Of a stretch of 64,000 nt of DNA, positions 18,789 through 28,080 are shown in pieces (within the stretch, counting starts at the first letter, position 1; each line of letters opens with the position of its first letter). Source of the stretch: Streptococcus sp. S5 (lineage in GTDB: Bacteria; Bacillota; Bacilli; Lactobacillales; Streptococcaceae). The DNA lies in assembly GCF_034134805.1 (NCBI RefSeq), contig NZ_CP139419.1, forward strand, positions 186,001-250,000, in the 5' to 3' direction. The notes beneath the pieces are model-generated. The model made no database searches. It worked only from the letters and a program-made list of their open reading frames with translations, and had not been told where the DNA came from. The position numbers and the translations under genes were made by a program.

Positions 18789-18865
18789 GATTTATTCCTC
18801 CTAAAGAATAAAAAAAGATAATAATTAGAAACCGTTTTAGACAAACGTTTTCCTAAAACGACTTA

Positions 18866-18894
18866 AGTATATCACAAGGCGAAAACGTTTGCAA
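18866..18894 (-). promoter_or_regulatory. malX promoter overlapped by an operator
   Basis: On the minus strand, -35 TTGCAA (18889-18894) and -10 TATACT (18866-18871) are exactly 17 bases apart. An ACGTTT-core operator fills the -35 and spacer, and a second operator lies just downstream at 18840-18854, as expected for repression. Confidence 0.8.
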
Positions 18895-19042
18895 GTGATT
18901 TTGAGAAAATTTTTTAAAAATATTTTAATTCCGAACTTTCTTCTATAAAATACATTAAATTTGTTGACATTAGGCAAAGGAAAGAATACACTAGGGGGGT
19001 GAGGACATTCTGAAAAAAGTTAAAAAGTTTTTAAGAAACCCC

Positions 19043-19095
19043 TTGCAGAAAATATGGAAAAAGTTTATAATGACATGGTACGCAAACGTTTTCGC
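19043..19095 (+). promoter_or_regulatory. malQ-glgP promoter with downstream operator
   Basis: The -35 TTGCAG (19043-19048) and the perfect -10 TATAAT (19066-19071) are 17 bases apart. The operator CGCAAACGTTTTCGC (19081-19095) covers the start of the transcript, a classic repressor position. Confidence 0.85.
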
Positions 19096-19235
19096 AAAAA
19101 TTGCGTAAACTGAGTTGCGCCTGTTCGATTTTAACAAAGAGTAGAGCCGCTTGAGAGCTGGATACGACTCTGCAACGATACCCATACCGTGCACCGAATC
19201 GCAGGCTTCAAAGAAATAAAAAGAGGTGGTAACCC

Positions 19236-20765
19236 ATGAAAAAACGTCAAAGTGGTGTTTTGATGCACATTTCTTCCCTTCCTGGACAATACGGAATCGG
19301 ATCATTCGGACAATCAGCATATGATTTTGTTGATTTCCTCGTTCGGACCAAGCAACGTTACTGGCAAATCTTGCCGCTTGGTACAACCAGTTATGGAGAT
19401 TCTCCATACCAATCTTTCTCAGCTTTTGCTGGGAACACTCATTTTATTGATTTCGATCTTTTGATCGAACAAGGTTTGTTGACAGAAGCAGACCTTAAAG
19501 GAGTGGACTTTGGTCAAGATCCTACTCAAGTGGATTATGCAAAGGTTTTCGAACAACGTCGTCCCTTGCTTGAAAAAGCAGTTGCGAATTTCTTAAAATC
19601 AAGTGATCAAAAAGAATTCCAAGAATTTTGTGAAGCCAATGCTTCTTGGTTGGAGCTCTTCGCAGAATACATGGCTATTAAAGAACACTTTGATTTGAAA
19701 GCTTGGACAGAGTGGCCAGATGCAGCTATTCGTGCGCGTGAGCCAAAAGCTTTGGCTAAATACCGTGAAGAATTGGCTGATAAATTGACTTACCATCGTG
19801 TGACTCAATTCTTCTTCTTCCAACAATGGTTGGCCTTGAAAGCTTATGCTAACGACCACCACATTGAAATTGTGGGAGATATGCCAATCTATGTAGCAGA
19901 AGATTCAAGCGACATGTGGGCTAATCCTCATCTCTTCAAAACAGATGAAAACGGAAAAGCAACTTGCATTGCAGGATGCCCGCCAGATGAGTTCTCAGCA
20001 ACTGGTCAACTTTGGGGGAACCCAATCTATGACTGGGAAGCAATGGACAAAGATGGCTACCAATGGTGGATTGAACGCTTGCGTGAAAGCTTCAAGATCT
20101 ATGACATCGTTCGGATCGACCACTTCCGTGGTTTCGAATCATACTGGGAAATCCCTGCTGGTTCTGAAACTGCAGCACCAGGTAAATGGGTCAAAGGTCC
20201 TGGCTACAAACTCTTTGCAGCCGTGAAGGAAGAGCTCAGTGATTTGAACATCATCGCTGAGGACCTTGGCTTTATGACGGATGAAGTCATTGAGCTTCGC
20301 GAACGTACTGGCTTCCCAGGAATGAAGATTCTTCAATTCGCCTTCAATCCTGACGATGAAAGTATCGATAGCCCTCACTTGGCACCAAACAACTCTGTGA
20401 TGTACACTGGAACACATGATAACAACACAGTTCTTGGATGGTACCGCAATGAAATCGACGATCCAACTCGTGAGTACCTTGCTCGTTATACCAACCGGAA
20501 AGAGTACGAATCTGTCCCACATGCTATGCTTCGCACAGTCTTTGCTTCTGTCAGCTTCATGGCGATTGCTACGATGCAAGACTTGCTTGAGTTAGATGGC
20601 TCAGCTCGGATGAACTTCCCATCAACTCTTGGTGGTAACTGGTCATGGCGGATGACAGCGGATCAATTGACTCCAGCTGTTGAGCAAGAATTGCTTGATT
20701 TCACAACGATCTATCGTCGTGAAAACAAAGACTTGAAAAAAGAAGTTAAGAAAGCAGAAAAATAA
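19236..20765 (+). CDS. malQ: 4-alpha-glucanotransferase MalQ (amylomaltase)
   Basis: MalQ moves alpha-1,4-glucan segments between maltodextrins and releases glucose, making longer chains for phosphorylase. The 509-residue GH77 protein shows YGDSPYQSFSAFAGN near 53, IVGDMPIYVAEDSSDMW near 211, the nucleophile region VRIDHFRGF near 293, the acid/base region IIAEDLGFM near 340 and YTGTHDNNTVLGW near 390. It starts at ATG 19236 after AGAGGTGG. It is cotranscribed with glgP, 43 bases downstream. The product is also called MalM in pneumococci. Confidence 0.96.
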   Translation: MKKRQSGVLMHISSLPGQYGIGSFGQSAYDFVDFLVRTKQRYWQILPLGTTSYGDSPYQSFSAFAGNTHFIDFDLLIEQGLLTEADLKGVDFGQDPTQVDYAKVFEQRRPLLEKAVANFLKSSDQKEFQEFCEANASWLELFAEYMAIKEHFDLKAWTEWPDAAIRAREPKALAKYREELADKLTYHRVTQFFFFQQWLALKAYANDHHIEIVGDMPIYVAEDSSDMWANPHLFKTDENGKATCIAGCPPDEFSATGQLWGNPIYDWEAMDKDGYQWWIERLRESFKIYDIVRIDHFRGFESYWEIPAGSETAAPGKWVKGPGYKLFAAVKEELSDLNIIAEDLGFMTDEVIELRERTGFPGMKILQFAFNPDDESIDSPHLAPNNSVMYTGTHDNNTVLGWYRNEIDDPTREYLARYTNRKEYESVPHAMLRTVFASVSFMAIATMQDLLELDGSARMNFPSTLGGNWSWRMTADQLTPAVEQELLDFTTIYRRENKDLKKEVKKAEK

Positions 20766-20808
20766 TCTTTCCCTATTAAAATTGTTGAAACAAAGGAGAC
20801 TTTAAAAC

Positions 20809-23067
20809 ATGGAATCATTACAAAAATATGTGATTGATCATCACCAAAAAACAATTGCAGAATGTTCAAATGAAGAATTGTACCTTGCTTTGCTTAATTA
20901 CACCAAGCAAGCAAGTGCCCAAAAGAAATTAAATACTGGTAAGAAAAAAGTTTACTACATCTCAGCTGAGTTCTTGATCGGTAAACTCTTGTCTAACAAC
21001 TTGATCAACTTGGGTCTTTACGACGATGTCAAAAAAGAATTGTCAGATGCTGGTAAAGACTTGATCGAAGTCGAAGAAGTGGAATTGGAACCATCACTTG
21101 GTAACGGTGGTTTGGGACGTTTGGCAGCCTGCTTTATCGACTCTATCTCAAGCCTTGGTTTGACAGGGGATGGGGTTGGTTTGAACTACCACTTTGGTTT
21201 GTTCCAACAAGTCCTTAAAAACAACCAACAAGAAACGATTCCAAACGCATGGTTGACTGACCAAAGCTGGCTCGTTCGTTCAAGCCGTAGCTACCAAGTT
21301 CCATTCGCACACTTCACATTGACTTCTACCCTTTATGATATCGACGTACCTGGTTACAAGATCGATACCAAGAACCGTTTGCGCTTGTTCGACTTAGATT
21401 CAGTTGATTCATCTATTATTGAAGATGGTATTAACTTTGACAAGACAGATATCGCTCGCAACTTGACCCTCTTCTTGTACCCAGATGATAGTAACCGTCA
21501 AGGGGAATTGCTCCGTATCTTCCAACAATACTTCATGGTATCAAATGGTGCTCAATTGATCATCGACGAAGCCATCGAAAAAGGAAGCAACTTGCATGAC
21601 CTTGCTGACTATGCGGTTGTACAAATCAACGATACTCACCCATCAATGGTCATTCCTGAATTGATCCGTCTTTTGACAGAACGTGGTATTGGAATGGATG
21701 AAGCTATCTCTATCGTTCGTAGCATGACGGCTTACACTAACCACACAATCCTTGCAGAAGCCCTTGAAAAATGGCCACTTGAATTTTTGCAAGAAGTGGT
21801 TCCTCACTTGGTTCCAATCATTGAAGAATTGGACCGCCGTGTTCGCGCTGAATACAAAGATCCAGCTGTTCAAATCATCGATGAGAATGATCGCGTACAC
21901 ATGGCACACATGGATATCCACTATGGATTTAGCGTAAACGGGGTAGCAGCACTTCACACAGAAATCTTGAAGAATTCTGAGTTGAAAGCTTTCTACGACA
22001 TTTACCCTGAAAAATTCAACAACAAAACAAACGGTATCACATTCCGTCGTTGGCTCATGCATGCCAACCCAACCTTGTCACACTACTTGGATGATATCCT
22101 CGGACGTGACTGGCACCATGACGCATCTAAATTGGAAGACCTTCTTTCTTATGAAGATAAAGATGCAGTCAAAGCAAAATTGGAAAACATCAAGTCTCAC
22201 AACAAACGGAAATTGGCTCGTTTCTTGAAAGACCATCAAGGTGTGGAAATCAATCCTAACTCTATCTTTGATACCCAAATCAAACGTCTCCACGAATACA
22301 AACGTCAACAAATGAACGCTTTGTATGTGATCCACAAATACTTGGACATCAAAGCTGGAAATATCCCTGCTCGCCCAATCACTGTTCTCTTTGGTGGTAA
22401 AGCAGCTCCTGCCTACACCATTGCACAAGATATTATCCACTTGATCCTTTGCTTGTCTGAAGTGATTGCAAACGATCCAGCAGTAGCTCCACACTTGCAA
22501 GTCGTTATGGTAGAAAACTACAACGTGACTGCTGCAAGCTACTTGATTCCAGCTAGCGATATTTCTGAGCAAATCTCCCTTGCTTCTAAGGAAGCTTCAG
22601 GTACTGGTAACATGAAATTCATGTTGAATGGTGCGTTAACACTTGGTACTATGGATGGAGCAAACGTGGAAATCGCTGAATTGGTTGGACGTGACAACAT
22701 CTACATCTTCGGTGAAGATTCAGAAACTGTAATCGATCTATATGAGAAATCAGCATACAAATCAGCGGACTTCTATGAACGTGAAGCTATCAAACCATTG
22801 GTAGACTTCATTATCAGCGATGCCGTTCTTGCAGTTGGTAACAAGGAACGCTTGACTCGTCTTCACAAGGAATTGATCAACAAAGACTGGTTCATGACTC
22901 TTCTTGACTTGGAAGACTACATTGTAACCAAAGAACGCATGTTGGCTGATTACGAAGACCGTGATGCATGGTTGGATCAAGTTATCGTAAACATTGCTAA
23001 AGCAGGATTCTTCTCATCTGACCGTACGATCGCTCAGTACAATGAAGATATCTGGCACTTAAACTAA
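20809..23067 (+). CDS. glgP: Maltodextrin/glycogen phosphorylase
   Basis: This enzyme releases glucose-1-phosphate from the non-reducing ends of maltodextrins using phosphate. The 752-residue GT35 protein has the glycine-rich [15 protein letters not shown] near 98 and the pyridoxal-phosphate site [20 protein letters not shown] near 595, whose lysine carries the cofactor. The length fits bacterial maltodextrin phosphorylases (MalP). With MalQ and PulA it completes intracellular breakdown of imported dextrins. Confidence 0.96.
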   Translation: MESLQKYVIDHHQKTIAECSNEELYLALLNYTKQASAQKKLNTGKKKVYYISAEFLIGKLLSNNLINLGLYDDVKKELSDAGKDLIEVEEVELEPSLGNGGLGRLAACFIDSISSLGLTGDGVGLNYHFGLFQQVLKNNQQETIPNAWLTDQSWLVRSSRSYQVPFAHFTLTSTLYDIDVPGYKIDTKNRLRLFDLDSVDSSIIEDGINFDKTDIARNLTLFLYPDDSNRQGELLRIFQQYFMVSNGAQLIIDEAIEKGSNLHDLADYAVVQINDTHPSMVIPELIRLLTERGIGMDEAISIVRSMTAYTNHTILAEALEKWPLEFLQEVVPHLVPIIEELDRRVRAEYKDPAVQIIDENDRVHMAHMDIHYGFSVNGVAALHTEILKNSELKAFYDIYPEKFNNKTNGITFRRWLMHANPTLSHYLDDILGRDWHHDASKLEDLLSYEDKDAVKAKLENIKSHNKRKLARFLKDHQGVEINPNSIFDTQIKRLHEYKRQQMNALYVIHKYLDIKAGNIPARPITVLFGGKAAPAYTIAQDIIHLILCLSEVIANDPAVAPHLQVVMVENYNVTAASYLIPASDISEQISLASKEASGTGNMKFMLNGALTLGTMDGANVEIAELVGRDNIYIFGEDSETVIDLYEKSAYKSADFYEREAIKPLVDFIISDAVLAVGNKERLTRLHKELINKDWFMTLLDLEDYIVTKERMLADYEDRDAWLDQVIVNIAKAGFFSSDRTIAQYNEDIWHLN

Positions 23068-23080
23068 TCATTAGTTGTTA

Positions 23081-23110
23081 GACCAAGGTCCATAAGACCT
23101 TGGTCTTTTT
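23081..23110 (+). terminator. Terminator of malQ-glgP
   Basis: A perfect 10-bp stem, GACCAAGGTC/GACCTTGGTC, with a 5-base loop is followed by five T residues, 13 bases after the glgP stop. Confidence 0.9.
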
Positions 23111-23552
23111 CATTACTTCTCATTTGGGAGAAGAAATGGAGCTAGTTTAGGGAATGGACACTCTGCAAAAAGTGTTGTTTTTTTGAATTTTGCAACCCCT
23201 AAAGGGAAAAAATTACATAATTTTTATTTCAGTCTTCAAATCTAATTTATTGGTATAAAAAAATACTTCCCTTTAAAAAGCCTTTCGGTGAAATTTATAA
23301 AAAGAGAAAGTGTCTTAAAAACCCTTGAAAATAAAGGATTTTTTCACAGGCGTTTGCATATATTTTCAACTAAAGATGGGGAAGGCAAGGAAAGTTTGGG
23401 GATTCAAGTTGTTATATATTTAAAGTAAAATAAAAAATTAAATTGACAAATATATAAAAATGGTTGATTGTGATACAATGAAGTTAACTGGAAGTAGCAT
23501 ATTTTTGCCTCTACAGTGAGATTTTTTTAAACAAAAAAGGAGAGTTTTGAAA
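23111..23552 (+). promoter_or_regulatory. AT-rich upstream region of the LPxTG adhesin
   Basis: This 442-base stretch has no credible gene. A second terminator-like hairpin, ACACT/AGTGT followed by T residues, lies near 23159-23185. An extended -10 (TGATACAAT, 23471-23479) is the best promoter candidate, about 75 bases before the adhesin ATG. A TTGACA at 23443 is too far away (25 bases) to be its -35. The ribosome binding site AAAGGAGAG lies at 23537-23545. Confidence 0.5.
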
Positions 23553-26381
23553 ATGAAAAGCTATCGTGAACATGTTTCGAAGCAGGAAAAATTTTCAATT
23601 CGTAAGTTATCAGTCGGTGTTGTTTCATTGGCCATCGCTGGATTGGCTACTGTTAATACCTACGGAGCAGAAGTGAAAGCGGATGAGGCAACAGCACCTG
23701 CAACTGAAGCGACTACTACGGATACAGCAACAAGCGATGCAGCTGTTTCAACAAGTTCTAAGTTGACATCTACAACTGTGACAGAAGGAAATAAAACAGT
23801 TACGACGACTTATGTAGAATCACCAGAACTTGAAAAAGCAAAAGCTGATGCGGCTACAGAAGGTGTGACCGTTACAGAAGAAGCTGAAAAAGTCCAACCA
23901 TCTATCGCAGCAGCAGAAGCAGATAATAAAGCTCAAACAGCTGAAATCAACACAGTAGTTGATAACTACAAAAAGGCAAAAGCGGAGTATGAAGCAAAAT
24001 CTCAAGAAATCACATTGATTGAAAAGAGAAATGCAGAAGCAGAAGCGGCTTACAAGAAACAAGTAGAAGACTACAAAACCCAACAAGCAGCTTATGATAA
24101 AGCTTTAGAAGAGTACAATGCTAAAAAGGCAGCCTACGATGCTAAAGTAGCAGAAAAAGCAGCAGCAGATAAGGCCAATGCAGAAGCAAAAGCTAAGTAT
24201 GAAGCAGAAATGGCTGTTTACAATACAGCGAAAGCGCAATACGATAAAGATTTACAAGAATACCAAACTAAGAAAGCGCAATACGATAAAGATAAAGCAG
24301 CTTATGATCAATTGGTAGCGAAGAAGGCAGAAGAAGATGCTGCTAAGGCTCAATACGAAGCTGATCTTGCAAAATACAATGTAGAAAAAGTACAGTACGA
24401 AAATGATTATATTGCTTATCAAAAGAAATTAGCTGAATACGAAGTTGCCAAAAAACAATATACGGACGCGAAACAAGCATACGACAAATATATGACAGAC
24501 AATGCGTATGCTGACCTTAAAAATGTTTCAACTGTTCAAGATTTGACCTTCCAACGTGAAGGTGGTGCAACTCACACCATTGACGGCATCAGCACTTATC
24601 TTACTCGTGATGCTCAAGCTCGTTTAAATACAAGCAATGTCCATCAATATGATTCTAATAAATTGGAAGCTTCAGATATTGTAGCAACTAGTCCTTGGGC
24701 CAATAATGAAACTGAGTACATTCAAGTGAAAGAAGGCGATAAATTTGTCGTTACTTATGATAACTTGAATCAGTCCAGCATGCGTGAAAATACGGATATG
24801 CATCCAATCAAACGTGTGATTTACCGTTATGAGATTTTAAGTCTTCCATCAAATGATGGCAAAGGGATTGCAGCAGTCAACGCAGATCCAACGGTAACCA
24901 TGACAGTGGGTGCTTCAACAGACCAAGACAAACCTGTTAAGGTTGCTGTCGATGTTGAATTCTATGATGGTGATGGCAATAAATTTGATTTGACTCAACG
25001 CAATGCCATTGTCGCTTTGAACTCGCTCAACCACTGGACAGGTGCTTCCTATGTCGATAGTGGAGACAAACCTCGTGCCCTTACAGTAGAAGCCAAAGAT
25101 AAAAATGGCAACACTGTTCGTGGAACTTGGGATCCATATGCAGATGGTTCATCCATGAGCATTGAAAACAATGAAGTGAAGGTTAAAACAGGAAAAGCAG
25201 ACTTTGGTACTGCAACTGTTTCCATTTCAGCAGACAACCCTCTCAAAATTGTGACTCAGAAATATGGTTATGTTAAAGATGACACAGGTAAATGGGTTCC
25301 TGGTACGACACCTGAGAAGGAAGAAGTAACGGATGCGTTAACTGTAAATGCTTCGGGTTCAGGAAGTGTTCATTCTATTGGTACAGAAGAATTTACCTTT
25401 GAAGGTAAGGATGATGTTATCGGATCATACAAAGTAGATGCAACTACAGGTCAAATTACGTTCACGCCTAAGAAGAAATTTGAAAACGTGGAACACCAAG
25501 AGTCTGTAAATGTTGGAAATAATAAATTTATTCCAATTCCAAACTCAAGTGTTTCTTATGATGCTGCTACTAAAGAAGTGACTTCCTTTAAAGATAACCA
25601 ATATATTGAACATGGCTCTGTCTTTAACGGTGAATCTTCAACAACTCTTGAAGGTTGGGATAATCCATCTTCTCCATACCTCTATTATGGTGGAGCAGGC
25701 TTGAAGATGTCAGATGGACACTTAGTCTTTACGGCTAATGGTGCCAATGCGGCTGGTCAACCAACGGTTTACTGGTTTGCCATCAACTCAAATGTAGGTC
25801 TTCCTAAAGAGCCAGGAGAAGAACCGAAAGAGCCAACAAAACCAACAGAACCAAAGGCTCCAACTCCACCAACGATTACAGTGGAAAATCTACCTGCAGA
25901 ACCAAGCAAACCAGAAGAACCTAAAGGTCCAACGGCTCCAAAAGAACCTAACTACACTGTGATCACAGTTGATGTGAAGGAACCAAAAGCGCCAACTCCA
26001 CCAAAAGCGCCAACCCCACCGACTCCTGAAGTCGTTCCAAATACGAATCCGGTGAAACCGGAAGCTGAGGTGAAATGGCATAAGAACAAAGTGGTAACGG
26101 AAACAGATATTCCAACCCCACCAACACCAGTTCCTCCAACTCCACCAACTCCATACAACCCACCTACACCAATTGTTCCACCTACACCAATCGTTCCACC
26201 AACTCCAGAGGTTCCAACCGAACCAACTCCTGAAGTTCCGGAACAGCCTGTACAACCTGCGCAACCACAAACACCTACGCTTCCAAATACAGGTACAGAA
26301 AGCTCAACTGCAGCTGTTCTTGCAGGTGCGATGGCTGGATTGCTTGGATTGGGTCTTGCACGCAAGAAAAAAGAAGATTAA
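23553..26381 (+). CDS. LPxTG cell-wall adhesin, antigen I/II and GbpC related
   Basis: I chose ATG 23553 (8 bases after AAAGGAGAG) over TTG 23547. The 942-residue surface protein has a YSIRK-type signal (KFSIRKLSVGVVSLAIAG, cleavage near residue 45). An alanine-rich heptad region (about 85-325) repeats AYDKxxxEYxxKKAxY units and should form a long coiled coil. A GbpC/Spa (V-region) domain spans about 330-760 and ends WFAINSNVGLP. A proline-rich stalk (about 765-905) and the sortase signal LPNTG near 910 with a hydrophobic stretch and KKK tail follow. It lacks the C1-C3 domains that follow the proline region in full antigen I/II proteins. It probably binds salivary glycoproteins or glucan; the ligand is not deducible. 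Confidence 0.9.
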   Translation: MKSYREHVSKQEKFSIRKLSVGVVSLAIAGLATVNTYGAEVKADEATAPATEATTTDTATSDAAVSTSSKLTSTTVTEGNKTVTTTYVESPELEKAKADAATEGVTVTEEAEKVQPSIAAAEADNKAQTAEINTVVDNYKKAKAEYEAKSQEITLIEKRNAEAEAAYKKQVEDYKTQQAAYDKALEEYNAKKAAYDAKVAEKAAADKANAEAKAKYEAEMAVYNTAKAQYDKDLQEYQTKKAQYDKDKAAYDQLVAKKAEEDAAKAQYEADLAKYNVEKVQYENDYIAYQKKLAEYEVAKKQYTDAKQAYDKYMTDNAYADLKNVSTVQDLTFQREGGATHTIDGISTYLTRDAQARLNTSNVHQYDSNKLEASDIVATSPWANNETEYIQVKEGDKFVVTYDNLNQSSMRENTDMHPIKRVIYRYEILSLPSNDGKGIAAVNADPTVTMTVGASTDQDKPVKVAVDVEFYDGDGNKFDLTQRNAIVALNSLNHWTGASYVDSGDKPRALTVEAKDKNGNTVRGTWDPYADGSSMSIENNEVKVKTGKADFGTATVSISADNPLKIVTQKYGYVKDDTGKWVPGTTPEKEEVTDALTVNASGSGSVHSIGTEEFTFEGKDDVIGSYKVDATTGQITFTPKKKFENVEHQESVNVGNNKFIPIPNSSVSYDAATKEVTSFKDNQYIEHGSVFNGESSTTLEGWDNPSSPYLYYGGAGLKMSDGHLVFTANGANAAGQPTVYWFAINSNVGLPKEPGEEPKEPTKPTEPKAPTPPTITVENLPAEPSKPEEPKGPTAPKEPNYTVITVDVKEPKAPTPPKAPTPPTPEVVPNTNPVKPEAEVKWHKNKVVTETDIPTPPTPVPPTPPTPYNPPTPIVPPTPIVPPTPEVPTEPTPEVPEQPVQPAQPQTPTLPNTGTESSTAAVLAGAMAGLLGLGLARKKKED

Positions 26382-26414
26382 TTCTTATTTCTGTCGTTCA
26401 TTCATCTAAATAAA

Positions 26415-26447
26415 GAAAGTCAGAAGGCAAGTTCTTCTGGCTTTTTT
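26415..26447 (+). terminator. Terminator of the adhesin gene
   Basis: The stem AAAGTCAGAAG/CTTCTGGCTTT (with G-T pairs) is followed by a run of T residues 34 bases after the stop codon. Confidence 0.85.
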
Positions 26448-26807
26448 GATGGAGTGATGACCAAATAGTTGAGAAATAGAACAGAATAGTTTTTGGATGA
26501 GGAGAGGAAATGGCTTTTATAGACCAAATCGTGTCGAAATGAAGCAGAATAGAAATGGATGACACAAGAAGAAGAGAATGAGGTATACTGGTGGTGTTCG
26601 AATGAAAGTTTATAGGACTCCGTTATATCTCTAATCATTCCAATGATACAGTTGCGATGGCTTTTCATCTTTTGCACACATTACTTTTCCAAATGAATTT
26701 CATTTGAACGTATCAGTGATCAGGCAAGTGCTTCCACGGTTTTGAGGCGCTTGCCTTTCTATCTGTATCGCGATATAATAGGGTGTAAGAAATGAAAAGG
26801 AGTTTGT
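26448..26807 (+). other. Intergenic region with possible small transcript
   Basis: No gene of usual size is present in these 360 bases. A -10-like TATACT (26584-26589) with ATGACA 19 bases upstream, and a terminator-like hairpin at 26722-26757, could bound a non-coding RNA of about 165 bases. A near-perfect palindrome (CAAATGAATTTCATTTG) lies near 26690-26706. The next gene has a ribosome binding site AAAAGGAG at 26793-26800. Confidence 0.35.
26722..26757 (+). terminator. Terminator-like hairpin of unassigned transcript
   Basis: AGGCAAGTGC pairs with GCGCTTGCCT (one mismatch), followed by TTTCT. No gene ends just upstream, so it may end a small RNA. Confidence 0.55.
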
Positions 26808-27323
26808 ATGAAAAAGAAACCTATCTATCTTTACATCCTGTTATTTTTCTCTACGGTTGGAACCCTGACTTCAGCTGTCTCAACCTTTGGAGCTTCAAAG
26901 AGTTTTGAGCTGACAGATGATTTTGCGAAACAACTTGGTTTAACAACGGCTCAAGACAAGGCTGACTACGTGACATATTATGAGAAATCAGCCCAACTCA
27001 ATCAGTCTCCACTAACCTTTTTATTTGTTTCCCTGATTCTGATTGCCTTACTGGCAACTTTCTATTTCCTCTTTATGAAGCAGGATCTGTTAACAGCCCA
27101 TTATACTTACATGGGGCAGATTTTATTAAGTCAAGCCTTCTCTTGCTATAATTATTTTGCAGGGCGTCCACTATTAGCTAGTTTTTCAACCCCGTCCCTT
27201 CGCCAACGATATCTGGCATCTTCGTCCATTGCTTTGTTACTCTTGACTGCTTTATCTCTTCTCTTCCTTGGGATTGTTTTGTATAAAACCTTGCGTTTGA
27301 GAAAAGCTCAAGCTACGGCATAA
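26808..27323 (+). CDS. Hypothetical four-helix membrane protein
   Basis: The 171-residue product has an N-terminal hydrophobic segment (about 7-26), an extracellular loop of about 40 residues (SKSFELTDDFAKQLGLTTAQ), and three further hydrophobic segments (about 67-87, 100-120 and 140-160). The tail is basic (KTLRLRKAQATA). I do not recognise a characterised family. It has its own ribosome binding site and is followed by a terminator, so it is monocistronic. Confidence 0.75.
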   Translation: MKKKPIYLYILLFFSTVGTLTSAVSTFGASKSFELTDDFAKQLGLTTAQDKADYVTYYEKSAQLNQSPLTFLFVSLILIALLATFYFLFMKQDLLTAHYTYMGQILLSQAFSCYNYFAGRPLLASFSTPSLRQRYLASSSIALLLLTALSLLFLGIVLYKTLRLRKAQATA

Positions 27324-27340
27324 TAGATAAGTTTGAATGG

Positions 27341-27365
27341 AGCTCTCTTAGAGGATAAGAGAGCT
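27341..27365 (+). terminator. Terminator after the four-helix membrane protein gene
   Basis: A 9-bp perfect stem, AGCTCTCTT/AAGAGAGCT, with a 7-base loop is followed by TCTTG, 18 bases after the stop codon. Confidence 0.75.
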
Positions 27366-27384
27366 TCTTGATTGGAGAAAAAAG

Positions 27385-27840
27385 ATGAAAGTATCCTTTG
27401 TTTATATTAGTCTGAGTGGGAATACAGAGAGTTTTGTCCGCCGCTTAAGTGACTATTTGCTGGAAGCCCATCCCGGACTTGAAATCGAGAAAGTGCATGT
27501 GAAAGACCTGGTCAAAGAGGGCCAGCCCTTCTTTGAAATGACCAATCCTTTTATTACTTTTTTGCCAACCTATTTGGAGGGTGGAAATGGTGTTGACAAT
27601 GGCGATGTGGAAATTTTGACGACAGATGTCGCAGATTTTATTGCTTACGGAGGCAACGCCAGCAAGTGCTTAGGAGTGGTTGGATCAGGCAATCGGAATT
27701 TTAACAATCAATATTGTTTAACCGCTAAGCAATACAGCCAACGCTTTGGTTTCCCTATGTTAGCCGATTTTGAAATGCGGGGGATGTTGGGAGATATTAA
27801 AAAAGTAGCCGCCATTGTAGAAGATTTGTATCATCTTTAA
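27385..27840 (+). CDS. nrdI: NrdI-type flavodoxin for class Ib ribonucleotide reductase
   Basis: NrdI is a small flavoprotein that supplies oxidant to assemble the dimanganese-tyrosyl radical cofactor of NrdF. The 151-residue protein starts with the flavodoxin FMN phosphate loop in SLSGNTESFVRRL near residue 10. It also has the NrdI-type GSGNRNFNNQYCLTAKQYS near 107-125. No nrdE, nrdF or nrdH is next to it, so it is an isolated nrdI. Some streptococci carry a second, stand-alone copy, and whether this is the main one cannot be decided here. Confidence 0.88.
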   Translation: MKVSFVYISLSGNTESFVRRLSDYLLEAHPGLEIEKVHVKDLVKEGQPFFEMTNPFITFLPTYLEGGNGVDNGDVEILTTDVADFIAYGGNASKCLGVVGSGNRNFNNQYCLTAKQYSQRFGFPMLADFEMRGMLGDIKKVAAIVEDLYHL

Positions 27841-27845
27841 AATAA

Positions 27846-28024
27846 AGAGAGTGGGACAGAAATCGGTAATTCGTTAGAATTCGATTTCGTCGTCCCACCT
27901 CCGCACAGTTGAGTAGGGCTGTAAAAGCTGATGAAATCAGCGTAGTAGAGCCCACTCAACCACTGCGTCTTGCTCGACAATCCAAAAATAATTGAGAGGC
28001 TAGGACTTTTGTCCCAGCCTCTTA
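27846..28024. repeat. Structured intergenic repeat, copy 2
   Basis: This copy is nearly identical to copy 3 through position 27998 and differs from copy 1 at a few bases. It lies between the convergent nrdI and the small minus-strand gene at 28081, in the same orientation as the other copies. The three-hairpin fold is fully preserved; here the left-arm GTGGGAC pairs perfectly with GTCCCAC. Confidence 0.9.
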
Positions 28025-28040
28025 TTTGTTGCGACTGAAT

Positions 28041-28075
28041 AGAAGAGGAGTCACATTTTATATGACTCCTCTTCT
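28041..28075 (-). terminator. Hairpin at the end of the small membrane protein gene
   Basis: A perfect 13-bp stem, AGAAGAGGAGTCA/TGACTCCTCTTCT, with a 9-base loop lies just after the minus-strand gene stop. T residues are few, but the stem is very stable. Confidence 0.7.
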
Positions 28076-28080
28076 ATGGC

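Larger units (their letters stand above)
18789..19235. promoter_or_regulatory. Divergent malX-malQ control region
   Basis: These 447 bases hold both promoters of the mal regulon. Three operator-like sites share the core ACGTTT: GACAAACGTTTTCCT (18840-18854), GCGAAAACGTTTGCAAG (18879-18895) and CGCAAACGTTTTCGC (19081-19095). They fit LacI-family (MalR, possibly CcpA) operators. The malQ transcript would carry a leader of about 155 bases (roughly 19078-19235) of unknown role. Confidence 0.8.

Noticed and set aside
19100..19235. T-box riboswitch before malQ
   Set aside because: GGTGGTAACCC resembles a T-box sequence, but there is no specifier loop, no terminator/antiterminator pair and no amino-acid-related gene downstream.
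23800..24520. Minus-strand and repeat ORFs in the adhesin A region
   Set aside because: The long open frames on the other strand come from the biased Ala/Lys/Tyr codons of the coiled-coil repeats. They have no ribosome binding sites and their translations are low-complexity.
25890..26365. Two long minus-strand ORFs rich in Trp/Arg and Gly/Val opposite the proline-rich stalk
   Set aside because: They mirror the Pro-rich codons (CCA) of the adhesin stalk and have no start signals or recognisable features.
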